NCBI GenBank assembly: GCA_964465945.1
Contig: CAYXMM010000010.1
Span: forward strand, 50,689 to 114,688
Length of the DNA stretch: 64,000 bases
Source: JAJRPT01 sp964465945
GTDB lineage: Bacteria; Bacteroidota; Ignavibacteria; Kapaibacteriales; UBA2268
Direction: 5' to 3'
Every line of letters starts with the position of its first letter. Position 1 is the first letter of the stretch. Below, one piece after another: positions 9,678-18,005 of the stretch. A program made the translations under genes and the position numbers. The notes below the pieces were generated by a model, which was not told the DNA's origin, made no database searches, and saw nothing but the letters and a program-made list of their open reading frames with translations.

Positions 9678-9706
9678 TGCGTCTTTTTTGAGTGATTTTC
9701 GTCTAA
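9678..9706 (+). promoter_or_regulatory. ECF-type promoter of sigZ-like gene
   Basis: TGCGTC (9678..9683), exactly 16 nt, then CGTCTAA (9700..9706), ending 19 bp before the ATG of the sigma factor gene. The same boxes with the same spacing occur at 10260..10288 in front of the Cys-rich gene. A -10 element containing CGTC is a known hallmark of ECF sigma promoters. Self-recognition by the adjacent sigma factor is inference. Confidence 0.7.
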
Positions 9707-9725
9707 GTAATATGAAAGGAGTATT

Positions 9726-10256
9726 ATGAAATTAGATGAAATATATTTAGAATTTGAAAAATCGCTTTACCAGTATATTATTTCTAAAGTTAAAAATAAA
9801 CATCTGGCAGAGGATATTCTTCAAGACATATTTATTAAAATTAACGACAATCTGACATCGCTTAACGAATCAGAAAAGTTAAAATCTTGGATTTTTTCAA
9901 TTGCTCGAAATACTATAATGGATCATTTCAGAAAGAATAAACATTATATTGATATTGATGAACTTGAATTACCAGAAGAAAATAAGGTCAATGTTTCTGA
10001 GTGTTACTATAAATGTTTAACTCCATTTATAAATGATTTGGATGATAAATATAAAGAAGCATTGCTAAACACAGAATTAGGCACAATGTCGCAAAAAGAA
10101 TATGCTGAAGAAATTGGTATTTCATATTCAGGTGTCAAATCTCGTGTTCAGCGGGCTAAATTACAAATTAAAGAATCATTTGTTTCGTGCTGTATGATTA
10201 AAAAAGATGCTGCTGGGAACACTTATTTCGATGATTCAGATGAATGCACTTGTTAA
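9726..10256 (+). CDS. sigZ: SigZ-type ECF RNA polymerase sigma factor with Cys tail
   Basis: 176 residues. Sigma-70 region 2 spans about 5-75 (AEDILQDIFIKI, KSWIFSIARNTIMDHFRK) and region 4 about 95-155 (MSQKEYAEEIGISYSGVKSRVQRAK). The C-terminal tail after region 4 carries Cys155-Cys156 and Cys174-x-Cys176 in a K-D-A-A-G-N-T context, which resembles the CC...D-x-x-G-N tail of the SigZ family. RBS AAGGAG lies 6 nt before the ATG. No anti-sigma gene is adjacent, so the Cys tail may itself sense metal or redox state (inference). The next gene encodes a Cys-rich repeat protein and shares the same promoter boxes, so the two probably form a small regulon. Confidence 0.85.
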   Translation: MKLDEIYLEFEKSLYQYIISKVKNKHLAEDILQDIFIKINDNLTSLNESEKLKSWIFSIARNTIMDHFRKNKHYIDIDELELPEENKVNVSECYYKCLTPFINDLDDKYKEALLNTELGTMSQKEYAEEIGISYSGVKSRVQRAKLQIKESFVSCCMIKKDAAGNTYFDDSDECTC

Positions 10257-10259
10257 ACT

Positions 10260-10288
10260 TGCGTCTTTTTAGATTAAATTGCGACTAA
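10260..10288 (+). promoter_or_regulatory. ECF-type promoter of Cys-rich repeat gene
   Basis: TGCGTC (10260..10265), 16 nt, CGACTAA (10282..10288). This matches the sigZ-like promoter in both boxes (one mismatch) and in exact spacing, while the 16-nt spacer differs after the initial T tract. It begins 4 bp after the sigma gene stop and ends 48 bp before the Cys-rich gene's ATG. Confidence 0.7.
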
Positions 10289-10336
10289 TAGATGTAAGTT
10301 AAATTAACAAAACTAAAAAAATAATTGGAGGATAAA

Positions 10337-10704
10337 ATGTTAGAAATTCTTAATCAAAAAGATTTCACTTGTAATTGCGATGAAAATTGCAAATGCTCTG
10401 AGGGTGGGGAATGCACTTGTGAGGGCAACAAAGACGGAAAGTGTAATTGTAAATGTACTTGCACTATGACTTGCACTTGCAACTGCGATGAAAATTGCAA
10501 ATGCTCTGAGGGTGGGGAATGCACTTGTGAGGGCAACANNNNNNNNNNNNNNNNNNNNNNNNNNNNNNNNNNNNNNNNNNNNNNNNNNNNNNNNNNNNNN
10601 NNNNNNNNNNNNNNNNNNNNNNNNNNNNNNNNNNNNNNGGGGAATGCACTTGTGAGGGCAACAAAGACGGAAAGTGTAATTGTAAATGTACTTACAATAA
10701 ATAA
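10337..10704 (+). CDS. Tandem-repeat Cys-rich (metallothionein-like) protein, interrupted by assembly gap
   Basis: ATG 10337 has the SD GGAGGA at 10327..10332; the stop is TAA at 10702..10704. The protein begins MLEILNQKDF and then consists of a 36-residue (108-bp) repeat dense in C-x-C pairs: CNCDENCKC, SEGGECTCEG, NKDGKCNCKCTC, TMTCT. One complete unit, a second cut by 100 N, and a last unit ending CNCKCTYNK are visible. The reading frames on the two sides of the N run do not match, because 100 is a placeholder; a gap of 83 bp plus a multiple of 108 would keep both the repeat phase and the frame. There is no signal peptide, so a cytoplasmic metal- or thiol-binding role is plausible. No family is recognised beyond metallothionein-like composition. 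It is followed by a strong terminator. Confidence 0.75.
10539..10638. other. Assembly gap (100 N) inside 108-bp repeat
   Basis: Exactly 100 N flanked on both sides by the same repeat unit. The left flank ends in ...GAGGGCAACA and the right flank begins GGGGAATGC. From the 108-bp periodicity the true missing length should be 83 + 108n bp. Confidence 0.9.
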
Positions 10705-10736
10705 CTACAATTAAAAATATTATAAAATTTATTTTT

Positions 10737-10766
10737 AGAACCCTCTTTTTTGAGGGTTCTTTTTTA
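10737..10766 (+). terminator. Rho-independent terminator of Cys-rich gene
   Basis: Stem AGAACCCTC (10737..10745) with GAGGGTTCT (10752..10760), loop of six T, followed by a T tract to 10766. Textbook intrinsic terminator 33 bp after the stop codon. Confidence 0.9.
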
Positions 10767-11052
10767 TTCAATTTCTTTGATTTGTAAATATTTTTTTGAA
10801 GAAGGTAGCAAAGATAAATTCAATACTTGATTGAAATGTATAATTAAAATTAAATTGCAAAATAATAATATTAATCACCCTAAGATTATTTATTTATATT
10901 AGTTATTACTTTTTTTTTTGGAAAATAAAAATATTTTTTTAATTTTGTTAATTCTCACCGGCGAGATTTCAAAAAATCTATTCTTTTAAATTATAAACTT
11001 CAATCCCCGGTTTAGGACAGCAGAACAAAATATATTTATAGGGTTATATTTA

Positions 11053-12471
11053 ATGACAGAAAAACGTTTGAGAAGTAGAGTCTCAAAGCAAAAGCCAACG
11101 AATGGGTCTTCGACTTATTCGAGAAATTTTAATAATTATAATGCTCCAGCGGCGAGCAATAGAGTCGTAGAGCAAGAGCCAGAAGTACAAGCAGAAGTGA
11201 TTGATATTGCTGAATTACGAGGAATGAAACTCATTGAATTGCAGACGATGTCGAAAGAAATGGGGTTAGATAGTATTTCTGGGCTAAGAAAACAAGAGTT
11301 AATTAAAGCGATAATGGACTTTAAGAATGCTCAGCAAGCTCAGGAATCGCAGAAAAGGGAAAAGGTCCTGACTAGTGGTGGCGTTCTTGAAGTATTACCA
11401 GATGGTTATGGTTTTTTACGCTCTGCAAGTTACAATTATCTTCCTTCCCCTGATGACATCTATGTTTCTCCTTCGCAAATTAAAAAATTCGGTTTAAGAA
11501 CTGGTGATTCTATAAAAGGGCATGTTAGACCTCCAAAAGAAGGCGAAAGATTTTATGCTCTTTTAAAAGTAGAAGATGTAAATTATTTAAGTCCAGAGAT
11601 TATTAGAGACAGAACTATATTTGATAATTTAACTCCTTTATTTCCTGATGAAAGATTGAAATTAGAAGCAGCTTCTTCTGGCTATGCAATGAGGATTGTG
11701 GATTTGCTTTCACCAATTGGTAAAGGGCAAAGGGGATTAATTGTTGCTCCTCCAAAATCAGGTAAAACAGTGATTTTAAAGAATTTTGCAAATTCTATTG
11801 CTCAAAATCACCCTGAAGTTAAACTGATTGTTCTTTTGATTGACGAAAGACCTGAAGAAGTAACTGATATGGAACGTTCTGTGAATGGTGAAGTTGTTGC
11901 TTCTACTTTTGATGAGCCAGCTGAAAGACACGTTCAAGTTGCTGAAATGGTTATTGAAAAAGCAAAACGATTAGTTGAAGCTAAACAAGATGTTGTTATT
12001 TTATTAGACTCTATAACTCGACTTGCAAGAGCACATAATACTGTTATTCCTCACTCTGGAAAAATCCTTTCTGGTGGAGTTGATGCTTTAGCTTTGCATA
12101 AACCAAAGAGGTTTTTTGGTGCAGCAAGAAATGTTGAAGAAGGTGGTTCTTTATCAATTATAGCAACGGCACTTGTTGAAACTGGTTCAAGAATGGACGA
12201 AGTAATTTTTGAAGAGTTTAAAGGGACAGGGAATATGGAGCTTGTTTTAAATAGACAAATTTCAGATAGAAGAGTTTATCCTGCAATAGATGTTAATAGA
12301 TCTGGAACAAGACGAGAAGACTTAATTATGGATGCTCAAGAGTTGAATAAGGTTTGGATTTTAAGAAAAGTCCTTGCTGAGATGCAACCCGTTGAGGCAA
12401 TGGAGTTTATTTTAGATAGAATGAGAGGAACGAAGGATAATGAGCAGTTTTTAAGTTCAATGAATTCGTAA
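11053..12471 (+). CDS. rho: Transcription termination factor Rho
   Basis: 472 residues: the hexameric RNA-dependent ATPase that ends transcription. An N-terminal extension of about 45 Ser/Asn/Pro-rich residues precedes the Rho N domain (about 52-92, ELRGMKLIELQTMSKEMGL). The RNA-binding OB fold follows (about 105-178, GGVLEVLPDGYGFLRS), then the ATPase domain with Walker A APPKSGKT (232-239), Walker B-region VVILLDSITRLARA, the Q-loop/R-loop region and GTGNMELVLNR...FPAID-like segment (RRVYPAIDVNRSGTRRE). Monocistronic, with a hairpin terminator at 12494..12521. Confidence 0.97.
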   Translation: MTEKRLRSRVSKQKPTNGSSTYSRNFNNYNAPAASNRVVEQEPEVQAEVIDIAELRGMKLIELQTMSKEMGLDSISGLRKQELIKAIMDFKNAQQAQESQKREKVLTSGGVLEVLPDGYGFLRSASYNYLPSPDDIYVSPSQIKKFGLRTGDSIKGHVRPPKEGERFYALLKVEDVNYLSPEIIRDRTIFDNLTPLFPDERLKLEAASSGYAMRIVDLLSPIGKGQRGLIVAPPKSGKTVILKNFANSIAQNHPEVKLIVLLIDERPEEVTDMERSVNGEVVASTFDEPAERHVQVAEMVIEKAKRLVEAKQDVVILLDSITRLARAHNTVIPHSGKILSGGVDALALHKPKRFFGAARNVEEGGSLSIIATALVETGSRMDEVIFEEFKGTGNMELVLNRQISDRRVYPAIDVNRSGTRREDLIMDAQELNKVWILRKVLAEMQPVEAMEFILDRMRGTKDNEQFLSSMNS

Positions 12472-12493
12472 ATTATTATTGATTTTTTAAATT

Positions 12494-12521
12494 AAGCAAG
12501 GATATTTTGTCCTTGCTTTTT
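12494..12521 (+). terminator. Rho-independent terminator of rho
   Basis: AAGCAAGGA (12494..12502), 7-nt loop, TCCTTGCTT (12510..12518), then T residues to 12521, immediately upstream of the smpB start at 12526. Confidence 0.9.
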
Positions 12522-12525
12522 AATT

Positions 12526-13014
12526 ATGAAAGAAATATTACCAGAATATAAGACACGAACGTATAAGTTAATTACTTCTAATAAGAAGGCATTCTTCAAT
12601 TATGAAATTATAAACAAAATTGAAGCTGGGATTGAATTGACTGGAACGGAAGTGAAATCGTTAAGAAAAGGTAAATGCTCCCTCCAAGATGCCTATTGTT
12701 TTTTTCCTAATAAATTAAACGATGAATTATATTGTGTAAATATTCATATTCCCGAATACGAACAAGGGAATATTAATAACCATGAACCGAAAAGACGTCG
12801 AAAGATTTTAATAAAAAAAAGAGAGCAAATTAAGTGGAGAACTTTAGTTAATGAGAAGGCATATACTATTGTTCCAACCGAAATATACTTTTCAGGACAT
12901 TTAGTTAAAATTGAAATTGCTTTAGTTAAACCGAAAAAACTTCATGATAAACGGGAAACTATTAAAACTCGTGACCAAGAAAAAGATATTAAAAGAGCAT
13001 TTAAAAAAGCATAG
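12526..13014 (+). CDS. smpB: SsrA (tmRNA)-binding protein SmpB
   Basis: 162 residues, the usual length. SmpB brings tmRNA to stalled ribosomes for trans-translation. Diagnostic stretches are NKKAFFNYEIINKIEAGIEL, TGTEVKSLRKGKCSLQDAYC, the NHEPKRRRKILIKKREQ segment and a basic C-terminal tail (KTRDQEKDIKRAFKKA) that mimics the mRNA in the A-site. The start is only 4 bp after the T tract of the rho terminator. No tmRNA gene is seen in this window. Confidence 0.97.
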   Translation: MKEILPEYKTRTYKLITSNKKAFFNYEIINKIEAGIELTGTEVKSLRKGKCSLQDAYCFFPNKLNDELYCVNIHIPEYEQGNINNHEPKRRRKILIKKREQIKWRTLVNEKAYTIVPTEIYFSGHLVKIEIALVKPKKLHDKRETIKTRDQEKDIKRAFKKA

Positions 13015-13040
13015 TTTTTCAAGAATATTTTAATTTTAAA

Positions 13041-13436
13041 TTATTCATCTTCATACGATTTTGGCTCCCAGTTTAGTCCATCGCAAGGAATATAATCTTT
13101 TGTTGGATGTTCGTCGTAAATTTTACAAAGTTGGGCTGATTTTTCAAAATGCTTGCAAGTTCCACAAAGAGTTGATTCTTTAAATTTCTCCATTTCTGTA
13201 TTAAATCCTTGATATGCTTTGTAAGCGGGCATAGCAACTAAGAACCAAAGAATGAAAATAAGCATAATGATATAATCATATAACATATATTTTCTTACCA
13301 AGAAGTAGGATAGTGCTAAAATAATAAATGTTCTTAATAAACTTCCTAAGATGATTGCACCAGTAGTAACAACTGGTCGTCCATTTTCTGCTTTTTCTTT
13401 AAAAAAGAAAATATCAACAATTTTATTAAATTCCAT
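13041..13436 (-). CDS. Small membrane protein with C-terminal Cys motif
   Basis: 131 residues. Two hydrophobic segments (about 24-44, TTGAIILGSLLRTFIILALS, and about 48-70, YDYIIMLIFILWFLVAMPAY) are followed by a soluble tail with C-G-T-C-K-H-F, L-C-K-I-Y and I-P-C-D-G-L-N-W-E-P: four cysteines arranged like a small zinc or iron site, as in several uncharacterised C-x2-C-x-H...C...C families. Convergent with smpB. Family not named; a metal-binding membrane-anchored module is inference. Confidence 0.7.
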   Translation of the reverse strand: MEFNKIVDIFFFKEKAENGRPVVTTGAIILGSLLRTFIILALSYFLVRKYMLYDYIIMLIFILWFLVAMPAYKAYQGFNTEMEKFKESTLCGTCKHFEKSAQLCKIYDEHPTKDYIPCDGLNWEPKSYEDE

Positions 13437-13558
13437 AGTAGATTGACGTTTTTGTTGATATTTTTAGTTTTAAAAACTTTTTTTTAAAAAAAATTTATAT
13501 TTAAGACAAAAAGTTCTTAAATTTGTATGAATAAAAATAAATAATTTAAGAGGAAAAA

Positions 13559-13852
13559 ATGTCAGAAGATACACAATTAGATTTATGGGAAGTATTTACA
13601 CAAAGGAAAGCAGGATTGCCTTTTACTCATGTAGGAAGCTTACACGCAGCAGATAGTGAAAATGCAATTCAAAATGCTCGTGATGTATACGCAAGAAGAG
13701 AGATTCCTTATGCGATGTGGGTTGTTCCAACTAATATGATAACTTCTACTAAACCAGATGATAACCCTTCATTTTTTGACCCAGGGGATAAGCCATATAG
13801 ACAACCGAAGTTCTATAGAATACCAAAAGGAGTAAACGTTGATATCGAATAA
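13559..13852 (+). CDS. paaB: Phenylacetyl-CoA epoxidase subunit PaaB
   Basis: 97 residues, matching the PaaB family, with D-L-W-E-V-F-T-Q-R-K-A-G-L near the N-terminus, H-V-G-S-L-H-A-A-D-S-E-N-A and Y-A-R-R-E-I-P-Y-A-M-W-V-V-P. PaaB is a small structural subunit of the multicomponent monooxygenase PaaABCE that converts phenylacetyl-CoA to its ring-1,2-epoxide. The SD is a GAGG box 7 nt upstream. It overlaps paaC by 14 bp. paaA (catalytic), paaD and paaE are not in this window, so the genes must be split or lost. Confidence 0.92.
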   Translation: MSEDTQLDLWEVFTQRKAGLPFTHVGSLHAADSENAIQNARDVYARREIPYAMWVVPTNMITSTKPDDNPSFFDPGDKPYRQPKFYRIPKGVNVDIE

Positions 13853-14597
13853 TAATTTATTAGATTACGTCTTAATACAGGCAGATGACCGACTTGTGCT
13901 TAGCCATAGGTTATCAGAAAAATGCGGACACGGACCTTCTTTGGAAGAAGATATTGCTACATCTAATATTTCATTAGATTTGCTTGGACAGGCGAATGAG
14001 TTTTATGAATATGCTGCTGAAATTGCAAATGATGGTAGAACAGCAGACTCATTTGCTTTTTTAAGAAATGATATTAAATTTAAAAGTTTAATACTTTGTG
14101 AGTTAGAAAATGGAGATTTTGCTGAGATAATTACTCGACAATTTTTCTTTGATGTTTATGATTTTCATTTTTATACATTATTGAAAGACTCACAAGATTC
14201 AAGATTAGCAGCTATTGCTGAAAAATCACTTAAAGAATGTACTTACCATATAAGACACTCAAAAAAATGGTTTAATATATTGGCGGACGGAACAGATGAA
14301 AGTAGAGAAAGATTAGTTTTTGCTATCAATAAGTTATGGTCATACACAGGCGAAATGTTTGAATCCAGTTCAATAATTGATGAGTTAGTTCAAAGTGGTA
14401 TTGCTGTGAATTTATCAAAAGTTCAGGAAAAGTGGAATAGTGAAATTAAATCAACTTTTGGAGAATTAAAATTAGATATTCCAACAGAAACATGGATGCA
14501 CTCAGGTGGAAGAAGAGGTAGACATTCAGAAGATTTAGGTAATTTGCTTGCTTCAATGCAGTATTTACAAAGGGCATATCCAAATTCAGCATGGTAA
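13839..14597 (+). CDS. paaC: Phenylacetyl-CoA epoxidase subunit PaaC
   Basis: 252 residues, a ferritin-like four-helix protein that pairs with PaaA and stabilises it but has lost the di-iron site. Typical PaaC segments are ADDRLVLSHRLSEKCGHGPS (near the N-terminus), EEDIATSNISLDLLGQA, the FLRND and ADSFAFLRN region, KECTYHIRHSKKWFNILADG and the C-terminal WMHSGGRRGRHSEDLGNLLA. Start is TTG 13839, supported by AAGGAG at 13827..13832 with a 6-nt spacer, inside the end of paaB; translational coupling is likely. Confidence 0.92.
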   Translation: MISNNNLLDYVLIQADDRLVLSHRLSEKCGHGPSLEEDIATSNISLDLLGQANEFYEYAAEIANDGRTADSFAFLRNDIKFKSLILCELENGDFAEIITRQFFFDVYDFHFYTLLKDSQDSRLAAIAEKSLKECTYHIRHSKKWFNILADGTDESRERLVFAINKLWSYTGEMFESSSIIDELVQSGIAVNLSKVQEKWNSEIKSTFGELKLDIPTETWMHSGGRRGRHSEDLGNLLASMQYLQRAYPNSAW

Positions 14598-14625
14598 GTA
14601 TGATTAATTTAAGATGAAGATGATA

Positions 14626-15699
14626 TTAGTCTTTAATATCGTCTTCGTCATCATCTTCGATTAAAAGTCCTTGTTTTCTTGCTCTATACTCCCAATTTTT
14701 TCTTGCGAATTTTTGCATATCTTCGATTAAATCCATTTCATCGGTAATTTCAATACCGAGAATAGTTTCAATAAGGTCTTCCATTGTTACAAGTCCAACG
14801 ATACCATCGTGTTTGTCTTTAACTATGGCTATGTGTTCTCTTTTTTCCATTAGAATTTGATAAAGACCAGGGATTGGAGTTGTATCATAAACTTGCTTAA
14901 CTTCTCTTTTGCAAATAAGGAGTTTTTCTTCACCTTTTCCTTCTATGATTTTAAGCAGTACTTCGTCTTTCAAGACATATCCTGTAATATTGTCTTTACT
15001 TTCATTATATAAAGGTATTCTTGAAAAATGCTTTGTAGCACCTTTATCATATAAGTTTTTAATTGTTGTATTCTCATCTGCTGTAACTATAACAGTTCTT
15101 GGGGTCATAATATCTTTAACTGTGATTTCAGAGAATTGAAGTAAGTTTTTTATAATTCTTGACTGATTTATATTCAAAATGCCTTCTTTAACACCTAAAT
15201 CGCTCATTACAACTAAATCGTGTTTGCTTATTTCTTGAGCTTTACCTACTTTTTTGAATAAAAGTGCAATAAATTGGAAAAGCCATACTGCAGGGAAGAG
15301 TAATGTATAAAATGCAAGAAGAACATAAGTTCCAAAAGGTGCTACTTGTCGCCAATATGTTGCACCGATAGTTTTAGGAACGATTTCTCCAAATGTTAAA
15401 ATAAGAATTGTAACAACTATAGAAACTAAAGTAATGTATTCATTTCCCCAAATATCTTGAGCCGCGGCACCAACACCTGTTGCCCCAATTGTATTTGCGA
15501 AAGTGTTCATTGTTAATATTGAAATTAAGGGTTTTTCAATATCACGTTTGAATCTATCAAGATATGTTGCAAATTTTTTACCTTTTTCGAGTTCAACTAC
15601 GATGTATGAGTAATTTATACTTAGAATCATAGATTCGAGAAGCGAACAAGTGAATGACACTAAAATTGAAATTAGAAGGAAAATCAGCAAGGTTTCCAA
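14626..15699 (-). CDS. CNNM/CBS-pair membrane protein (CorC/HlyC-like)
   Basis: 357 residues. The N-terminal CNNM (DUF21) transmembrane domain covers about 1-175, with hydrophobic helices, the Asn-rich MNTFANTIGATGVGAA segment and the FGEIVPKTIGA motif. Two CBS motifs follow (about 195-255, VKDIMTPRTVIVTADENTT, and 260-320, ...HIAIVKDKHDGIVGLVTMED). The family acts in Mg2+/Co2+ homeostasis or transport, with CBS pairs binding adenine nucleotides. The very C-terminus is acidic (EDDDEDDIKD), and the transporter-associated HlyC domain seen in longer members is absent. Convergent with paaC, 28 bp apart. Confidence 0.88.
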   Translation of the reverse strand: METLLIFLLISILVSFTCSLLESMILSINYSYIVVELEKGKKFATYLDRFKRDIEKPLISILTMNTFANTIGATGVGAAAQDIWGNEYITLVSIVVTILILTFGEIVPKTIGATYWRQVAPFGTYVLLAFYTLLFPAVWLFQFIALLFKKVGKAQEISKHDLVVMSDLGVKEGILNINQSRIIKNLLQFSEITVKDIMTPRTVIVTADENTTIKNLYDKGATKHFSRIPLYNESKDNITGYVLKDEVLLKIIEGKGEEKLLICKREVKQVYDTTPIPGLYQILMEKREHIAIVKDKHDGIVGLVTMEDLIETILGIEITDEMDLIEDMQKFARKNWEYRARKQGLLIEDDDEDDIKD

Positions 15700-15788
15700 A
15701 TTATTTTCTTAATTTTTAAAACATATAACACTAAACACGGAAATTTTTTTTAATATTACAAATTATTTTTTATTTTTTTGAAAAAAAC

Positions 15789-18005
15789 TTGAATTTAAAC
15801 GAAGATATTAAATTTTTAAAAGGGATTGGACCTAAGCGAGCAGAGACGTTTTACAAAGTGGGAGTCAAGCATTATCGGGATTTACTTCGGTATTATCCTA
15901 TATCCTATATTGATAGAAATATGCTTTTGAATGTTAAACAATTAACTGAAGATATAAAGAACCAGCAACAGACTTTTAATGATAAAATAGAATTTAATGC
16001 TTTCGCATTTTACAAAGAATATAGCATTGTTGGAAAAATTCATTCAAAAGATATTAGAAATTTTGGGAAAAAAAAGCTTCTTTCTTTTACTCTGAAAGAT
16101 AAAGATAATCAAAATTTCAAATTGAACTATTGGAATAGGGTGCATTATTTTGATGGCTTTTTAAGTGTTGGGGATATGCTTATCGTGAGCGGAAAGCCGG
16201 AATTAGATGGATATGGTTTACAATTTACTCATGCTTCAGTTGATAAAATTGAAAGCGAGTATAGGGATAAATATGAATCTGGCAAAATACTCGCTAAATA
16301 TAGTCTTACTGCTGATATGCAAATACGAGGTGTAAGTCAAGATATAATTAGAAGAGCGGTGAATGAGTTAATTAATGAAGGTATAGATGACATTATTGAT
16401 TCTTTTGGCTCTGTATTTCTAAAAAGTCATAAATTATTGGAAATTAAAGAATGTATAATTAATCTTCATCAACCACGAACTAAGTCAAAATTAGGAGAAT
16501 CTATATATAGAATGAAATTTGAAGAAATTTTCTATTATCATCTTATAAGGTTAGAAAGTAAGTATATTGACACTAATAAAAATAGGCCAATCAATATTAA
16601 CACTAAAAGTAAATTAGCAAGGGATTTAGTTAAAAACTTGCCTTTTATATTGACGGAAGACCAGAAAAAAGTATTAAACGAGATTGTGAGCGATATTGAT
16701 AAAGGTAAAATAATTAATAGATTAATTCAAGGTGATGTTGGTTCCGGGAAAACAATCGTTGCTCTTTTAATTTTTATTATGTTAATTGACAATGGCTATC
16801 AATGTGTTTTAATGGCTCCGACTGAGCTTTTAGCTGAACAGCATTTTAAAACGATTAATAATTTTTTAGGCGGTTTTAATATAAAATGTGTTTTATTAAC
16901 TGGCAGTATTAAAGGTAAAAAAAGAGCAGAACTGCTTCCGAAAATTGAAAGCGGGGAAGCGCAAATAGTCATTGGAACTCATGCTTTGTTTCAACAGGGT
17001 GTTGAATATAATAATGTTGGTATGGTGGCGATTGATGAACAACATAGATTTGGGGTAGAACAGCGTTCTGAAATTCAAAAGTTAGCAGCGAAGTCTCTTA
17101 TCTCAAAATATGGTGAAGGATTTTTACCGCATATATTGGTGATTTCTGCTACGCCTATTCCTCGAACTCTTTCGCTTACTTTGTATTCAGATTTAGATAA
17201 AAGTATAATCAAATCAATGCCAAAAGGTCGAAAAACTATAAAAACTAAAGTCGTTTTTGAGTCAGAACTTGATGGGGTTTATGAGTTTATTAAAAGTGAA
17301 GTTAATAATGGTAGGCAGGTATACTTTGTTTTTCCATTGATTGATGAATCTGATAAATCTGAACTTGAGTCTGCTGTTAAGAATTTTGAGTATTTATCTA
17401 ATGAAATATTTCCAAAGTATAAATTAGCACTTTTACATAGCAAAGTGAATAGTAAAGAAAAAGAAAGTATAATGCTGGATTTTAAAGCAAAGAAGTATGA
17501 TATACTTGTTTCTACTACAGTTATTGAAGTTGGGATTGACGTTGCAAATGCTTCGGTTATGGTTATTCAGAATGCCGAAAATTTTGGGCTTTCTCAATTA
17601 CATCAATTAAGAGGGCGAGTGGGAAGAGGAAATGAGCAGTCTTATTGTTTATTAGTTGTAAAAGATAAAATTAAGTTTTATATGAAACAAGCAAGTAATG
17701 AGAAGATTAATAATTTTCCACAAATTGTTAGACTAAAAACTATGGAGGAAACTAATGATGGATTTAAGATAGCCGAAGTAGATTTGAAATTGAGGGGACC
17801 AGGAGACTTAATTGGGAAGAAGCAATCGGGTTTGCCTGAATTTAAGTTTGCTGATTTAGTTAATGATGTAGATTTAATTGAAAAAACTAAAAATATTGTT
17901 TTAGATTTGCTAAATGATGATGCGTATTTGGAAAAAAATGATAATAAAAAAATTAAATTGAAACTAAATTATATTAAAAGTGTTAATTATATTGGAGTTG
18001 GATAA
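15789..18005 (+). CDS. recG: ATP-dependent DNA helicase RecG
   Basis: 738 residues, close to the family norm. RecG remodels stalled replication forks and Holliday junctions. The N-terminal helix-hairpin-helix/wedge region (about 1-155, LKGIGPKRAETFYKVGV, then an OB fold) is followed by superfamily II helicase motifs: LTEDQKKVLNEI, Walker A GDVGSGKT (315-322), APTELLAEQH, DEQHRFG (the RecG-specific DEQH box), SATPIPRTL, and in the second lobe STTVIEVGIDV and QLHQLRGRVGRG. Start TTG 15789 is the only one that gives the conserved N-terminus; no clear SD is present. The stop overlaps the start of nadE by 1 bp. Confidence 0.96.
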   Translation: MNLNEDIKFLKGIGPKRAETFYKVGVKHYRDLLRYYPISYIDRNMLLNVKQLTEDIKNQQQTFNDKIEFNAFAFYKEYSIVGKIHSKDIRNFGKKKLLSFTLKDKDNQNFKLNYWNRVHYFDGFLSVGDMLIVSGKPELDGYGLQFTHASVDKIESEYRDKYESGKILAKYSLTADMQIRGVSQDIIRRAVNELINEGIDDIIDSFGSVFLKSHKLLEIKECIINLHQPRTKSKLGESIYRMKFEEIFYYHLIRLESKYIDTNKNRPININTKSKLARDLVKNLPFILTEDQKKVLNEIVSDIDKGKIINRLIQGDVGSGKTIVALLIFIMLIDNGYQCVLMAPTELLAEQHFKTINNFLGGFNIKCVLLTGSIKGKKRAELLPKIESGEAQIVIGTHALFQQGVEYNNVGMVAIDEQHRFGVEQRSEIQKLAAKSLISKYGEGFLPHILVISATPIPRTLSLTLYSDLDKSIIKSMPKGRKTIKTKVVFESELDGVYEFIKSEVNNGRQVYFVFPLIDESDKSELESAVKNFEYLSNEIFPKYKLALLHSKVNSKEKESIMLDFKAKKYDILVSTTVIEVGIDVANASVMVIQNAENFGLSQLHQLRGRVGRGNEQSYCLLVVKDKIKFYMKQASNEKINNFPQIVRLKTMEETNDGFKIAEVDLKLRGPGDLIGKKQSGLPEFKFADLVNDVDLIEKTKNIVLDLLNDDAYLEKNDNKKIKLKLNYIKSVNYIGVG

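Noticed and set aside
10340..10771. Long minus-strand frames opposite the Cys-rich gene
   Set aside because: They are shadows of the repeat and of the N run; SD, promoter and terminator all support the plus-strand gene.
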